In this document: in pieces, positions 8,391 to 16,725 of the stretch | Numbering within the stretch: the first letter of the stretch is position 1 | Layout: every line of letters begins with the position of its first letter | DNA from: RGIG9115 sp045644665 | GTDB lineage: Bacteria > Bacillota > Clostridia > UBA1381 | Length of the DNA: 27,913 nucleotides | Direction: 5' to 3' | NCBI GenBank assembly: GCA_045644665.1 | Contig: JAZRHH010000019.1 | Location: 1 to 27,913 of the forward strand | Program-made: the position numbers and the translations under genes | Notes under the pieces: model-generated | Told to the model about the DNA's origin: nothing | Database searches by the model: none | The model's input: only the letters and a program-made list of their open reading frames with translations

Positions 8391-11300
8391 TTATTCAGCC
8401 ATACTGTCATCTACGTCGTCCATATGGAGTGAAAGAAGCTTTGAAACACCCTTTTCCTGCATTGTAACACCGTACAGGATGTTTGCAGCCTCCATTGTTC
8501 CTCTTCTGTGAGTTATTACTATAAACTGAGATTGCTCAAGATAATTTTTAAGATATGTAGCAAACCTTGCAACATTTACATCATCAAGGGCCGCATCAAT
8601 CTCGTCCAGTATACAAAACGGCGTTGGCTTTACCCGAAGAATAGCAAACAAAAGTGCAATTGCAATAAATGATTTTTCGCCGCCTGAATATAGATTTAGG
8701 TTTTGAAGTCCCTTACCGGGCAGTTGTACTTCTATCTCAATTCCGCTCTCTAATACGTTTTCAGGGTCACGCAGGTACAGTCTTCCCTTACCACCGCCAA
8801 AGAGCTCTTTAAATACATATCCAAAGCTTTCATTTATTTCCGAGAACCTTTCTGTAAAGTGCTCTTTCATAAGCTCTTCCATTGACTCAATAATCTTTTC
8901 AAGATTTTTCTTTGATTCGTCAAGGTCTGTTTTTTGCTTTGACAAAAATTCATATCTTTCAGAAACGTTTTTATACTCTTCAATGGAATCAATATTAACA
9001 CTTCCGAGAGCCTTTATCTTGCCCTTTAGCTCACCCAGACGTTTTGTATCCTCTTTTTCGTTCTCCGGCTGTACAAATCTTTCTTCTGCATCGGAAACAG
9101 TAAGCTCGTATTCGTCCCAAAGTCTGTTTACAAGACTTTCTCTTTCCATAGAAAGTTTTACCTGCTTTGCATTAATTCTTGAAAGCTCCTGCTGGAGATT
9201 TATGAGCCTGTCTGTAAGCTCCTTGTTTGAGCTTTGAATTTCCTTAAGACGAGCAACAACGTTTTCCTTTTCGATGGCAAGCTCTTCTATGCGCTTTTTA
9301 ACATCTTCACTTTCCGCTTCAAGTTTCTTTGCATTTTCAAGCTTTTCAAGTGCAGAAGCTTTAAGTTTTTCGTTTGTATCATGTATATTTTTGATATCCT
9401 GATTTTTCTTATCAGCACTGTCAAGCTCATTTTGAGCCTCAACTATTAATTGCTCTGACAATTTTACTAGGTCGTCTATGTCACGTCTTATGTTTGTAAG
9501 CTCAAGTGTAATTTCAACATTTCCACTTGCAGCATCATCTCGAAGCTTTTGAAGCTCCAGCTTTTTCTCTTCAAGCTCTCCTGTTTTTTCTGTCTCACTT
9601 TTTTCAGATGCTTCAAAGCTGCGAATTTTAGAAAGGCACACAGCAACCTCTTCACCTGTATCTGCAATTTTTTTGTCAAGGTCACTAAGCTCTGTTTCAA
9701 AGCTGTCGTCTGCTCCTGTTCTGTCTGTTATAGATGCACCAAGGCGTTTTAATGCCTCGTCTGTTTTTATAATATCGTTTTCATACTCACGCTGCATCTG
9801 GAGATAGGATTCCATTCTCTCTTCCATAGCACAGACATTTGTCTTTTCTGTTTCAATTTCCTCCCCGCGTAGCTTTATTGAACGTTCAAGCTCTGTAATT
9901 TTCAGGTGCAGGGATTTGATTTCGGCAGCACGGGACAAAAATCCGCCTGTTTTTCCCGTACTTCCGCCTGACATTGAGCCGCCGGCGTTTATTATATCTC
10001 CAAGGAGTGTAACAATGCGGAACTTATAAGAAAACTTCTTTGCCATGGAAATTGCGCTGTCCATATGGTCAACAACAACTACTCTTCCAAGCAAGGATTT
10101 CATTATCCCGTCATATCTTGTATTATATTTAATAAGGTCAGAGCCTATACCAACAAATCCGGGATGCTGGCTGACTTCCTTTATATTATCAATAGCTTTT
10201 CCTTTAACTGCGGAAATTGGCAAAAATGTGGCACGACCGGAGTTTGTACGGCGCAAAAACTCAATTGCAGCCTTTGCATCTTCCTCTGTTTCAACTATAA
10301 TATTCTGGGATGAGCCGCCAAGAGCTGTTTCTATTGCAACAGCGTATTTTTTATCTGCTTCTATAAGACCTGCAACAGTTCCAAAGAGAGAATAATTTTT
10401 TAGCTCATCTGCACGAAGTACTGCTTTTACGCTTTTTGCATAGCCCTCATACTCGTTTTCCATATCCTCCAAAATTCTTTTTTTGGAAGATGCTGCCCTG
10501 AATTCTATCTGGGCTGTGTTTTGCTCTTGCTCAAGCAGACTAAGCTTTTCTTTTGCATATGTAAGTGAAGAGCTTTGCTTAGAAATCAAGGCCAGAAGCT
10601 TTTCCTTCTTTTCTGAAGTCGAAGCCTTTTGTGCGTTTAACTCTTCCACTTCCAGACGGCTGTCTTCCATGTTTTTTCTAAGGGATTCACGCTCTGCATA
10701 AATTGCTTCACGTCTTGCAAGGTAGCTTGAACGCAGCGTTTCTATACCCTCTACCTTTGCCTTAAAGGAGGATATTTCGCTTTGGAAATTAGCAGCGTTT
10801 GTTCGGGAAAGTAAAATTTCATTTTCTGTTTTGGAAATTTCCTCAAGTATTCCCTTTTCACCCTGCTGCGCTTTAGAGAGTCTTTCCGTTGCGGCAACAA
10901 GCTCCTGTTTTTTGCTCTCAATTTCCTCTTTAGCATTTTTTGATTTTTCTGTAAGCTGTATGCTCTTTTCCTTATGCTCCCCAATTTCTTTTTCAAGTCT
11001 TGAAAGCATTTCTATGTTATTTTTTATTGTGTTTTCAGAAAGTGAGGCTTCATTCCGGCACTCCATAACCTGTGCTCTGTTATTAACAAGCCATTCATTT
11101 CTTTGGTTGTTTTCTTCATCAAGACGGCTGCTTTCTTCATAGCACCCGGATATCTTTTCCTCTGTTTCGCTTTCCTTTTCACGAATTTCCTCAATTTCGC
11201 TGTTTACAAGGTCTGCATTTTTGTCTACTTCCTTTGTTGCTTCTTCATTTCTTTTATAAAAAAGCATTGAAAGGTTTACATCAAGAAGTTTAAACTCATC

Positions 11301-11957
11301 ATAAAGGAGCAAGTATTTTCTTGCTTTTTCTGATTGGTTTTTTAGCGGAACAAGCTGACTTTCGAGCTCAGCTGTAATATCGCCTATTCTTACAAGGTTA
11401 TCTTCCACCTGTGCAAGTTTTCTAAAAGACTCTTCTTTTTTATATTTGTATTTTGAAACACCTGCTGCTTCTTCAAAAAGGTTTCGTCTATCCTCTGCCT
11501 TTGTGGAAAGAATTTGTGCTACGTTACCCTGACCTATCATTGAGTAGCCGTCACGTCCAAGTCCTGTATCCATAAAAAGCTCATGAATATCCTTAAGTCT
11601 GCAATTGACACGGTTTATCTGGTAAGCAGTTTCACCGGAGCGGAATACTCGTCTGGTAACGATTACCTCGTTATAGTCTACGTTAAATATCCTGTCTGTA
11701 TTATCAAGAACAAGACTTACCTCTGCATAGTTTAGGGGTTTTCTTTTTTCTGTTCCGGCAAAAATAACATCTTGCATATTTGAGCCACGAAGCTGTTTTG
11801 CGCTCATTTCGCCCATTACCCATCTAATTGCATCGGAAATGTTACTCTTTCCGCTGCCATTTGGTCCGACTACAGCGGTTACACCATTTGTAAAATCAAG
11901 TACTGTTTTATCGGCAAAGGATTTAAATCCCTGCACTTCCAACCTTTTTAAAAACAA
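8391..11957 (-). CDS. smc: Chromosome segregation ATPase SMC
   Basis: SMC is the ring-forming ATPase of bacterial condensin and works with ScpA and ScpB, both encoded further upstream in the same run. Walker A GPNGSGKS is at residues 31-38. Two long coiled-coil arms flank a hinge domain around 510-670. The C-terminal head carries the ABC signature LYSGGEK (1089-1095) and Walker B ILDE (1116-1119). The length of 1188 residues is standard. The start is TTG at 11955-11957, with GAGGTGA about 8 bases ahead overlapping the stop of the upstream radical SAM gene; the reading frame shows no better start. The arms are rich in Glu, Lys and Ser, as expected for coiled coil. Confidence 0.97.
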   Translation of the reverse strand: MFLKRLEVQGFKSFADKTVLDFTNGVTAVVGPNGSGKSNISDAIRWVMGEMSAKQLRGSNMQDVIFAGTEKRKPLNYAEVSLVLDNTDRIFNVDYNEVIVTRRVFRSGETAYQINRVNCRLKDIHELFMDTGLGRDGYSMIGQGNVAQILSTKAEDRRNLFEEAAGVSKYKYKKEESFRKLAQVEDNLVRIGDITAELESQLVPLKNQSEKARKYLLLYDEFKLLDVNLSMLFYKRNEEATKEVDKNADLVNSEIEEIREKESETEEKISGCYEESSRLDEENNQRNEWLVNNRAQVMECRNEASLSENTIKNNIEMLSRLEKEIGEHKEKSIQLTEKSKNAKEEIESKKQELVAATERLSKAQQGEKGILEEISKTENEILLSRTNAANFQSEISSFKAKVEGIETLRSSYLARREAIYAERESLRKNMEDSRLEVEELNAQKASTSEKKEKLLALISKQSSSLTYAKEKLSLLEQEQNTAQIEFRAASSKKRILEDMENEYEGYAKSVKAVLRADELKNYSLFGTVAGLIEADKKYAVAIETALGGSSQNIIVETEEDAKAAIEFLRRTNSGRATFLPISAVKGKAIDNIKEVSQHPGFVGIGSDLIKYNTRYDGIMKSLLGRVVVVDHMDSAISMAKKFSYKFRIVTLLGDIINAGGSMSGGSTGKTGGFLSRAAEIKSLHLKITELERSIKLRGEEIETEKTNVCAMEERMESYLQMQREYENDIIKTDEALKRLGASITDRTGADDSFETELSDLDKKIADTGEEVAVCLSKIRSFEASEKSETEKTGELEEKKLELQKLRDDAASGNVEITLELTNIRRDIDDLVKLSEQLIVEAQNELDSADKKNQDIKNIHDTNEKLKASALEKLENAKKLEAESEDVKKRIEELAIEKENVVARLKEIQSSNKELTDRLINLQQELSRINAKQVKLSMERESLVNRLWDEYELTVSDAEERFVQPENEKEDTKRLGELKGKIKALGSVNIDSIEEYKNVSERYEFLSKQKTDLDESKKNLEKIIESMEELMKEHFTERFSEINESFGYVFKELFGGGKGRLYLRDPENVLESGIEIEVQLPGKGLQNLNLYSGGEKSFIAIALLFAILRVKPTPFCILDEIDAALDDVNVARFATYLKNYLEQSQFIVITHRRGTMEAANILYGVTMQEKGVSKLLSLHMDDVDDSMAE

Positions 11958-11964
11958 TGAATTT

Positions 11965-12966
11965 TCACCTCAAAATCTTTAGCTTTCCTTTGTCTATTTC
12001 ACTATCAGGTATTACTACCAATTTAATCTTATATTTATTATATATCGCCTCTGCGTTGCGCCTTTTATGGCCTATGACCTGTGATACTTCTACATTATTG
12101 CATCCTATAACTGCTACAGGCTCTTTAAAATTTTCAAGGAGCTTGTATAGTTTCTTTAGAAAAATATTACTCTTTGCAAGTTCACCAATTGCTTCATGAA
12201 AAGGGCCTGCAACTACCTCACCATCACGGGAAATTTCCTCTGTTGTCTGAAGTCCCATGCGTATTATTCTAATTGCTGAGCTGTCAAAAATTTCTTTAAG
12301 CTCCCCAAGAAGCTCTGCTGCACCCTCAACGGTCATTGGAGTATATTTTCCATTAAGATACATCTTTTCCAAGACAGTACCCTTTATTACCAGAGTTGGA
12401 TAAATGCGAACTGTGTCCGGCTTTAACTTAACAAACTCACGTGCAGTTTGCAGGGACTTTTCAAAAGTATCTCCCGGAAGGCCTGTCATCATTTGAAGTC
12501 CAAGCTCAAAAGGATATTTTCTGATAAGTTCTACAGCTTTTTTTACACACTTTGTATCATGTCCTCTGCCGCTTAAATTGAGAACTTCACTGTCCATTGA
12601 CTGAACACCAAGCTCAATTGCAGTAACGCCATAATTTTTAAGCTCTGCAAGTATTTCCTCGGTTATATAGTCAGGTCTTGTAGAAAGACGTATACCTGAA
12701 ACAACACCTTTTTTAACATACTCTGATGCTACTTCTAAAAAACCAATTCTCTCAGGCTTTGGTATGCCTGTAAAGCTGCCGCCGAAAAATGCAATTTCCA
12801 CATATCCCTCAGGCTTTATGTCCTTTAAAAATTTATCAATTATTTTTCTTGCCTTATGGGGAGTCATTATATCCTGTGTACCGGTAATTGTTTTTTGGCT
12901 GCAAAATACACAGTCGTGCGGGCAACCCATATGAGGAACAAAAACAGGAATGTTATAGTGCTTCAT
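11965..12966 (-). CDS. Elp3-like radical SAM protein without acetyltransferase domain
   Basis: The cluster motif C15-x3-C19-x2-C22 (GCPHDCVFCSQ) binds the 4Fe-4S that cleaves S-adenosylmethionine. GGSFTG near 58-63 and STRPDYI near 97-103 resemble the Elp3/YhcC group of radical SAM enzymes (COG1243-like). At 333 residues it lacks the C-terminal GNAT acetyltransferase domain of true Elp3; the last about 50 residues form a small conserved tail. Radical SAM genes of this type commonly sit between rnc and smc in Clostridia, but the substrate is unknown to me. The ATG lies inside the 3' end of rnc (14-base overlap) and the stop abuts the smc ribosome site, so translation is probably coupled on both sides. 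Confidence 0.85.
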   Translation of the reverse strand: MKHYNIPVFVPHMGCPHDCVFCSQKTITGTQDIMTPHKARKIIDKFLKDIKPEGYVEIAFFGGSFTGIPKPERIGFLEVASEYVKKGVVSGIRLSTRPDYITEEILAELKNYGVTAIELGVQSMDSEVLNLSGRGHDTKCVKKAVELIRKYPFELGLQMMTGLPGDTFEKSLQTAREFVKLKPDTVRIYPTLVIKGTVLEKMYLNGKYTPMTVEGAAELLGELKEIFDSSAIRIIRMGLQTTEEISRDGEVVAGPFHEAIGELAKSNIFLKKLYKLLENFKEPVAVIGCNNVEVSQVIGHKRRNAEAIYNKYKIKLVVIPDSEIDKGKLKILR

Positions 12967-13633
12967 TTTCTATCCTCGCAACTGCAGCCTTAGCAGCGTT
13001 TTGTTCTGCTTCCTTTTTGCTGCCGCCGTCCCCTTTGCCAAGCTCTTTTCCGTTAAAAGAAACAGATACTACAAACTCTTTCATATGGTCTGCTCCGTTT
13101 TCCGACAGGACGGTATATTCTATTTTTCCATAGCTACGGCTTTGCAAAATTTCCTGCAGGTGAGTCTTATAATCGCCCAGGCAACTATCACTTCTTACAG
13201 AAGAAATTTCATCAGCCATAATATTTAAAACCCAAGTCTTTGCACTTTCCATTCCGCTGTCAAGATATATAGCCGCAATTAGTGCTTCAAATGCGTCCGA
13301 GATAACTGACGGTCTTTTTCTACCGCCTGTCCTCTCCTCACCTTTTCCAAGACGGATAAGGCTGCCAAGGTCTATTTTACGGGCAATTTTTTCAAGGGAC
13401 TGTTCACACACAAGGCTTGCACGCATCTTGGAAAGTCCACCCTCGTCTGTACTGTCAAACATTTTAAAAAGCTTTTCACTTACAATTACACTAAGAATTG
13501 AATCACCAAAAAATTCAAGTCTTTCATTATCTCTGCAATTATTTTCGTTTGCATAGGAGCTATGTGTAAGGGCACGTTCCAAAAGCTTTGGATTTTTAAA
13601 AACATAACCTATTTTTTCGTAAATTTCTTTCAT
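12953..13633 (-). CDS. rnc: Ribonuclease III
   Basis: RNase III cuts double-stranded RNA, including precursor rRNA and some mRNA leaders. The nuclease domain shows ERLEFFGDS (37-45, with catalytic E40 and D44) and DAFEALIAAIY (113-123, with E116). A double-stranded RNA-binding domain follows from about 153, ending in GDGGSKKEAEQNAAKAA. The length of 226 residues is normal. The ATG at 13633 has AAAGGATTAGG just ahead. The upstream leader contains two perfect inverted repeats, one ending 15 bases before the start codon, which suggests autoregulation by cleavage as known for E. coli rnc. The 3' end overlaps the Elp3-like gene. Confidence 0.96.
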   Translation of the reverse strand: MKEIYEKIGYVFKNPKLLERALTHSSYANENNCRDNERLEFFGDSILSVIVSEKLFKMFDSTDEGGLSKMRASLVCEQSLEKIARKIDLGSLIRLGKGEERTGGRKRPSVISDAFEALIAAIYLDSGMESAKTWVLNIMADEISSVRSDSCLGDYKTHLQEILQSRSYGKIEYTVLSENGADHMKEFVVSVSFNGKELGKGDGGSKKEAEQNAAKAAVARIENEAL

Positions 13634-13647
13634 ACCTAATCCTTTCA

Positions 13648-13690
13648 GGATTTTGAATATGCTCTGAAATCCGGAGCATATTCAAAATCC
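13648..13690 (-). promoter_or_regulatory. 17-pair perfect hairpin in the rnc leader
   Basis: Bases 13648-13664 pair perfectly with 13674-13690, leaving a 9-base loop. On the minus strand the 3' arm ends AAAATCC, directly before TGAAAGGATTAGGT and the rnc ATG. The run of T residues lies before the stem rather than after it in the direction of transcription, so it is not an intrinsic terminator for acpP. A competing small hairpin (AATCC with GGATT, 13638-13652) would cover the rnc ribosome site when the long stem is open or cut. Confidence 0.7.
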
Positions 13691-13708
13691 AAAAAACAAT
13701 TTGAGCGC

Positions 13709-13738
13709 CTGTAGGAAAGTCGCATGACTTTCCTACAG
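13709..13738 (-). repeat. 13-pair hairpin at the acpP stop codon
   Basis: A perfect inverted repeat (13709-13721 with 13726-13738) with a 4-base loop includes the acpP stop codon (13733-13735). In the direction of transcription a run of six T follows only after a 12-base gap. It is therefore at best a weak terminator; it may protect the acpP 3' end or be a processing site. Confidence 0.65.
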
Positions 13739-13954
13739 ATGCAATTTTATATATTCTGCAAGTTCACCAACCGTTAAAATTTCAAACATATCCTCAGGCA
13801 TCTCAATTTGAAACTCCACTTCTATACTAAGGAAAAGCTCTGCCATATCTAACGAATCTGCTCCCAAGTCGTCCTCAAAAACTGTATCAAAAGAAATAGC
13901 TTCCTCGCTTACCTTTAAACTTTCCGAAATTATTTTGAATATGTTTTTTATCAA
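13733..13954 (-). CDS. acpP: Acyl carrier protein
   Basis: This small acidic protein carries growing fatty acyl chains on a phosphopantetheine arm attached to the serine of the DSL motif, here D33-S34-L35 in GADSLDMAEL. The length of 73 residues is typical. The start is TTG at 13952-13954, with GGCAGGTA about 7 bases ahead. The position directly upstream of rnc matches the conserved acpP-rnc-smc-ftsY order of Firmicutes. The other fatty acid genes that often precede it (plsX, fabD, fabG) are not present; a zinc-ribbon membrane protein gene lies 14 bases upstream instead. An acyl carrier for another pathway cannot be excluded, but the neighbours favour the housekeeping role. Confidence 0.9.
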   Translation of the reverse strand: MIKNIFKIISESLKVSEEAISFDTVFEDDLGADSLDMAELFLSIEVEFQIEMPEDMFEILTVGELAEYIKLHL

Positions 13955-13968
13955 GGAAAATACCTGCC

Positions 13969-14793
13969 TTAATTTTTCTTTTTTGAAATCTGGTTTTTAA
14001 GGAATTCGTCTATGTAATCTATATACTCTTCGTATTCCGAGCGTCTGTCAGAGCCTTGCTCATAGATAAAATCATAATACACATGCATAAGGTCACCGTT
14101 TATTGTTCCAAGACGGTGATTTATTCTGCCGCTTCTTGTAAAGGTAACGCTATACCAGTTCTCACCCGCTCTGTTAAAGTCCGGATCTACGCCAAGTCCC
14201 CCTACATAGCTTCGCATAAGGGTAGATGCTGTATCGGTTTTACCTGCTTTTTGATAGCTTATAAGCATTTCACCGTCACCTGTTTCATCTACAAGGCTGA
14301 GTCTTGTATTTTTGTTTGCAAGGCTTCCTGTAACAAATCCTATGGGATAAGCACATTTGAAGCCATACGCTCTATCAATGTAGACCTCATACTCTGAATT
14401 TTCCGGCGTTGCAGTTGCTTCTGGTGTTTCTTCCGTAACATCTTCTTCAGTTTCTTCTGTTTGGACTAATTCTTCTGTAGCCTCCGGAACATCTGTTTCA
14501 GTTGTAGCGACAAGCGCCTCCGAGCGATTTTGCATCATATATTTATATGAATACACTCCGGCTCCAATTGCACCACCAATTGCAATTAAGATTATCCAAA
14601 CAAGAGCAATACGCATTTTTCTTTTTCTTCTGCGTTTTTCAATCTCGTATTTCATTTTTCTTTTTCTGTAGCTATCATAATTTTCTATAGCCGGTGTTTT
14701 CTGACTTTTAGTACTGCTTATCTGCTTTGCTCCGCATCGGTCACAGTAATGTGCTCTGTCAGGTAGCTTTTTTCCGCATTTTTTACAAACCAT
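13969..14793 (-). CDS. Zinc-ribbon single-pass membrane protein of unknown function
   Basis: I do not recognise a named family. The N-terminus is a zinc ribbon with C3-x2-C6 and C17-x2-C20. A strongly basic stretch follows (about 43-61), then one membrane segment (about 62-83), then a linker rich in Glu and Thr (about 96-132), then a folded region to residue 274 with alternating hydrophobic strands (starting YEVYIDRAYGF). By the positive-inside rule the zinc ribbon is cytoplasmic and the large domain is outside the cell. The ATG overlaps the stop of the U32 gene by one base (TAATG). Proteins with a zinc ribbon, one helix and an outer domain are common in Clostridia, usually uncharacterised. 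Confidence 0.8.
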   Translation of the reverse strand: MVCKKCGKKLPDRAHYCDRCGAKQISSTKSQKTPAIENYDSYRKRKMKYEIEKRRRKRKMRIALVWIILIAIGGAIGAGVYSYKYMMQNRSEALVATTETDVPEATEELVQTEETEEDVTEETPEATATPENSEYEVYIDRAYGFKCAYPIGFVTGSLANKNTRLSLVDETGDGEMLISYQKAGKTDTASTLMRSYVGGLGVDPDFNRAGENWYSVTFTRSGRINHRLGTINGDLMHVYYDFIYEQGSDRRSEYEEYIDYIDEFLKNQISKKKN

Positions 14794-16040
14794 TATTCTT
14801 CACCGTCCCCTTCCGGCGGAATTATACCGCGTCTTAACATTGAGCCTACAACTACAGGCTTTTCTGCTTTCATAGTAACAGTCATTGCTGCATGTGGCGC
14901 AACTGTTATTACCTCGCCTTTTTCGTTTTTCATCTCTCCTACTTTTTGTGTAAAGTATGGCCTGCCCGGAGAAATTATTTCTATTTCCTCTCCCTCAAAA
15001 AATCTGTTTCTTTGAGATATGGTCATAATTTTACTGTCTTCATCGTAGTCCGTCACAATACCAATAAGGTCATAGTGGCGAATATAAGAATTGGAAGCAT
15101 AAACCTGTGCCTTACCCTCTGGTCGTCCAAAATAAAAGCCTGTAATATACGGACGATGGCTTACCTTCATAAGCTCTGTAAGCTCTTCTCCGTCAAATTT
15201 ATAGTTGTCAGGGTCATTAAAATACTTGTCTATTTCACGTCTGTATGCACCTACAACAGTTGCAACATAGTACTCTGTTTTTACTCTGCCCTCTAACTTA
15301 AGACTGCATATTCCGCTGTTTACAAGCTCTGGTATATGCTCTATCATACAAAGGTCCTTTGAGTTAAATATGAAGCTGCCACGCTCATTTTCGTAAATAT
15401 CAAAATACTCACCGGGTCTTGTTTGTTCTACCAAAGAGTAATTCCATCTGCAAGGGTGTGCACAGGCGCCTTTGTTGGAGTCGCGTCCTGTCATGTAGTT
15501 TGATAAGAGGCATCTGCCGGAATATGAAATACACATTGCACCATGAACAAAGGCTTCAAGCTCAAGGTCCGGATTTTCTTCTCTTATTTTCTTAATTTCA
15601 GGAAAGCTCATCTCACGAGCAAGAACAACACGGGTAGCACCAAGCTCGTGCCAGAATTTCGCAGACCGGTAGTTTACATTGTTTGCCTGTGTACTTATAT
15701 GGATTGGTATATGAGGACATTTTGTTTTAACAAGACTGAACATTCCGGGGTCCGACACCAAAATTCCGTCAAAACCCATTGGAGATATTTCATCAAGATA
15801 CTCCTCAAACTCTATTATATCGTCATTATGAGGAAGAATATTAGCTGTAAGGTACACCTTTTTCCCACGCTCATGTGCATAAGAAAGTCCTTCCTTTAAT
15901 TCATCGATAGTAAAATTTTCCGCTGCCACTCTAAGAGAAAAAGCCTCACCGCCTACATACACAGCGTCAGCGCCGTAGTCAATTGCAGTTTTAAGCTTTG
16001 AAAGGCTCCCTCCGGGAGCTAAAAGTTCAGGTTTTTTCAT
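14793..16040 (-). CDS. trhP: U32 family tRNA hydroxylation protein (TrhP-like)
   Basis: Annotated historically as peptidase U32. Bacterial members TrhP/RlhA are now known to install prephenate-dependent hydroxyl groups on RNA, TrhP making 5-hydroxyuridine at tRNA position 34. The protein begins with the LLAPGG motif of the family and carries C170, C177, C193 and C197 (EAFVHGAMC, SYSGRC, GACAHPC), with a later cysteine in CSLKLEGR, fitting an iron-sulfur site. The length of 415 residues matches the longer Bacillus subtilis paralogue YrrO; no second copy is present here. The ATG has AAAGGATTAA ahead. The neighbouring trmR encodes the methyltransferase that acts on hydroxyuridine, which strongly supports this role. 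Confidence 0.88.
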   Translation of the reverse strand: MKKPELLAPGGSLSKLKTAIDYGADAVYVGGEAFSLRVAAENFTIDELKEGLSYAHERGKKVYLTANILPHNDDIIEFEEYLDEISPMGFDGILVSDPGMFSLVKTKCPHIPIHISTQANNVNYRSAKFWHELGATRVVLAREMSFPEIKKIREENPDLELEAFVHGAMCISYSGRCLLSNYMTGRDSNKGACAHPCRWNYSLVEQTRPGEYFDIYENERGSFIFNSKDLCMIEHIPELVNSGICSLKLEGRVKTEYYVATVVGAYRREIDKYFNDPDNYKFDGEELTELMKVSHRPYITGFYFGRPEGKAQVYASNSYIRHYDLIGIVTDYDEDSKIMTISQRNRFFEGEEIEIISPGRPYFTQKVGEMKNEKGEVITVAPHAAMTVTMKAEKPVVVGSMLRRGIIPPEGDGEE

Positions 16041-16055
16041 GTTTATTAATCCTTT

Positions 16056-16721
16056 TTAGTATTTTTTTATTGAAATTGTTACTCCGTCGCGGATTGTGAG
16101 TATGGAACTTTCCATATCATCACGCTCTGTAAGCTCAGAAAGAAGCTTTCTAAGACGTTTTACAATTGTAATTTTCCTTTTTATAATGTGGCTGTCATCT
16201 GCCGTCATTCCCTTGTAGAGAATATTATCACACATTAAAATTCCGCCGGTTTTTAAAAGACGCATACTGTCGTCAAGCATGTTTATATAGTGCGCCTTTG
16301 GACCGTCTAAAAATATAAGGTCGTATTCCTCGTCTGTATCAAGATAAGGAATATAATCTCTTGCATCTGCATAGATTACGTTAATTCTATCGGAAAGTCC
16401 TGCTTTTTTTACATTTTCACGGGCTACCCGGGCAATTTTTTCATCAAATTCTATGGTGGTAATTTCAGCATCGGGTGATGCATTTGCCATTACTATGGCA
16501 GAATATCCAATAGCACATCCAACCTCTAGTATTTTTTTGGGCCTATTTATCATACAAAGGGTTTCTATAAATTTTGAAGTTTCCGGCTGAACAATGGGAA
16601 CATCATTTTCCTTTGCGTATTCTTCAAGCTCCTTAAAAATACCGGTACGTTTTTTTAAAGTATCCCTTATATAGTCTGTGATATAAGGCTGCACAATAGC
16701 ATCCTTGTCATATTCTACCAA
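16056..16721 (-). CDS. trmR: tRNA 5-hydroxyuridine methyltransferase TrmR
   Basis: This class I SAM methyltransferase (COG4122, O-methyltransferase fold) shows motif I ILEVGCAIGYSA near residues 64-75 and DLIFLDGPKAHY near 133-144, followed by GGILMCDNILYKG. Bacillus subtilis TrmR (YrrM) methylates 5-hydroxyuridine 34 to 5-methoxyuridine and sits in the same mltG-trmR-trhP order as here. I place the start at TTG 16719-16721: GGAGG (16730-16734) lies exactly 8 bases ahead, whereas an in-frame ATG at 16743-16745 has no ribosome site and would overlap mltG by 20 bases. The chosen form has 221 residues, close to YrrM. It begins 4 bases after the mltG stop. Confidence 0.88.
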   Translation of the reverse strand: MVEYDKDAIVQPYITDYIRDTLKKRTGIFKELEEYAKENDVPIVQPETSKFIETLCMINRPKKILEVGCAIGYSAIVMANASPDAEITTIEFDEKIARVARENVKKAGLSDRINVIYADARDYIPYLDTDEEYDLIFLDGPKAHYINMLDDSMRLLKTGGILMCDNILYKGMTADDSHIIKRKITIVKRLRKLLSELTERDDMESSILTIRDGVTISIKKY

Positions 16722-16725
16722 AGCA

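Noticed and set aside
10045..10395. Plus-strand open frame of 116 codons inside smc
   Set aside because: It lies fully antisense to the conserved SMC hinge and arm region, has no homology that I recognise, and is explained by the codon use of smc.
13648..13690. Intrinsic terminator of acpP
   Set aside because: On the coding strand the T run precedes the stem, and the stem is followed by the rnc ribosome site rather than by T residues.
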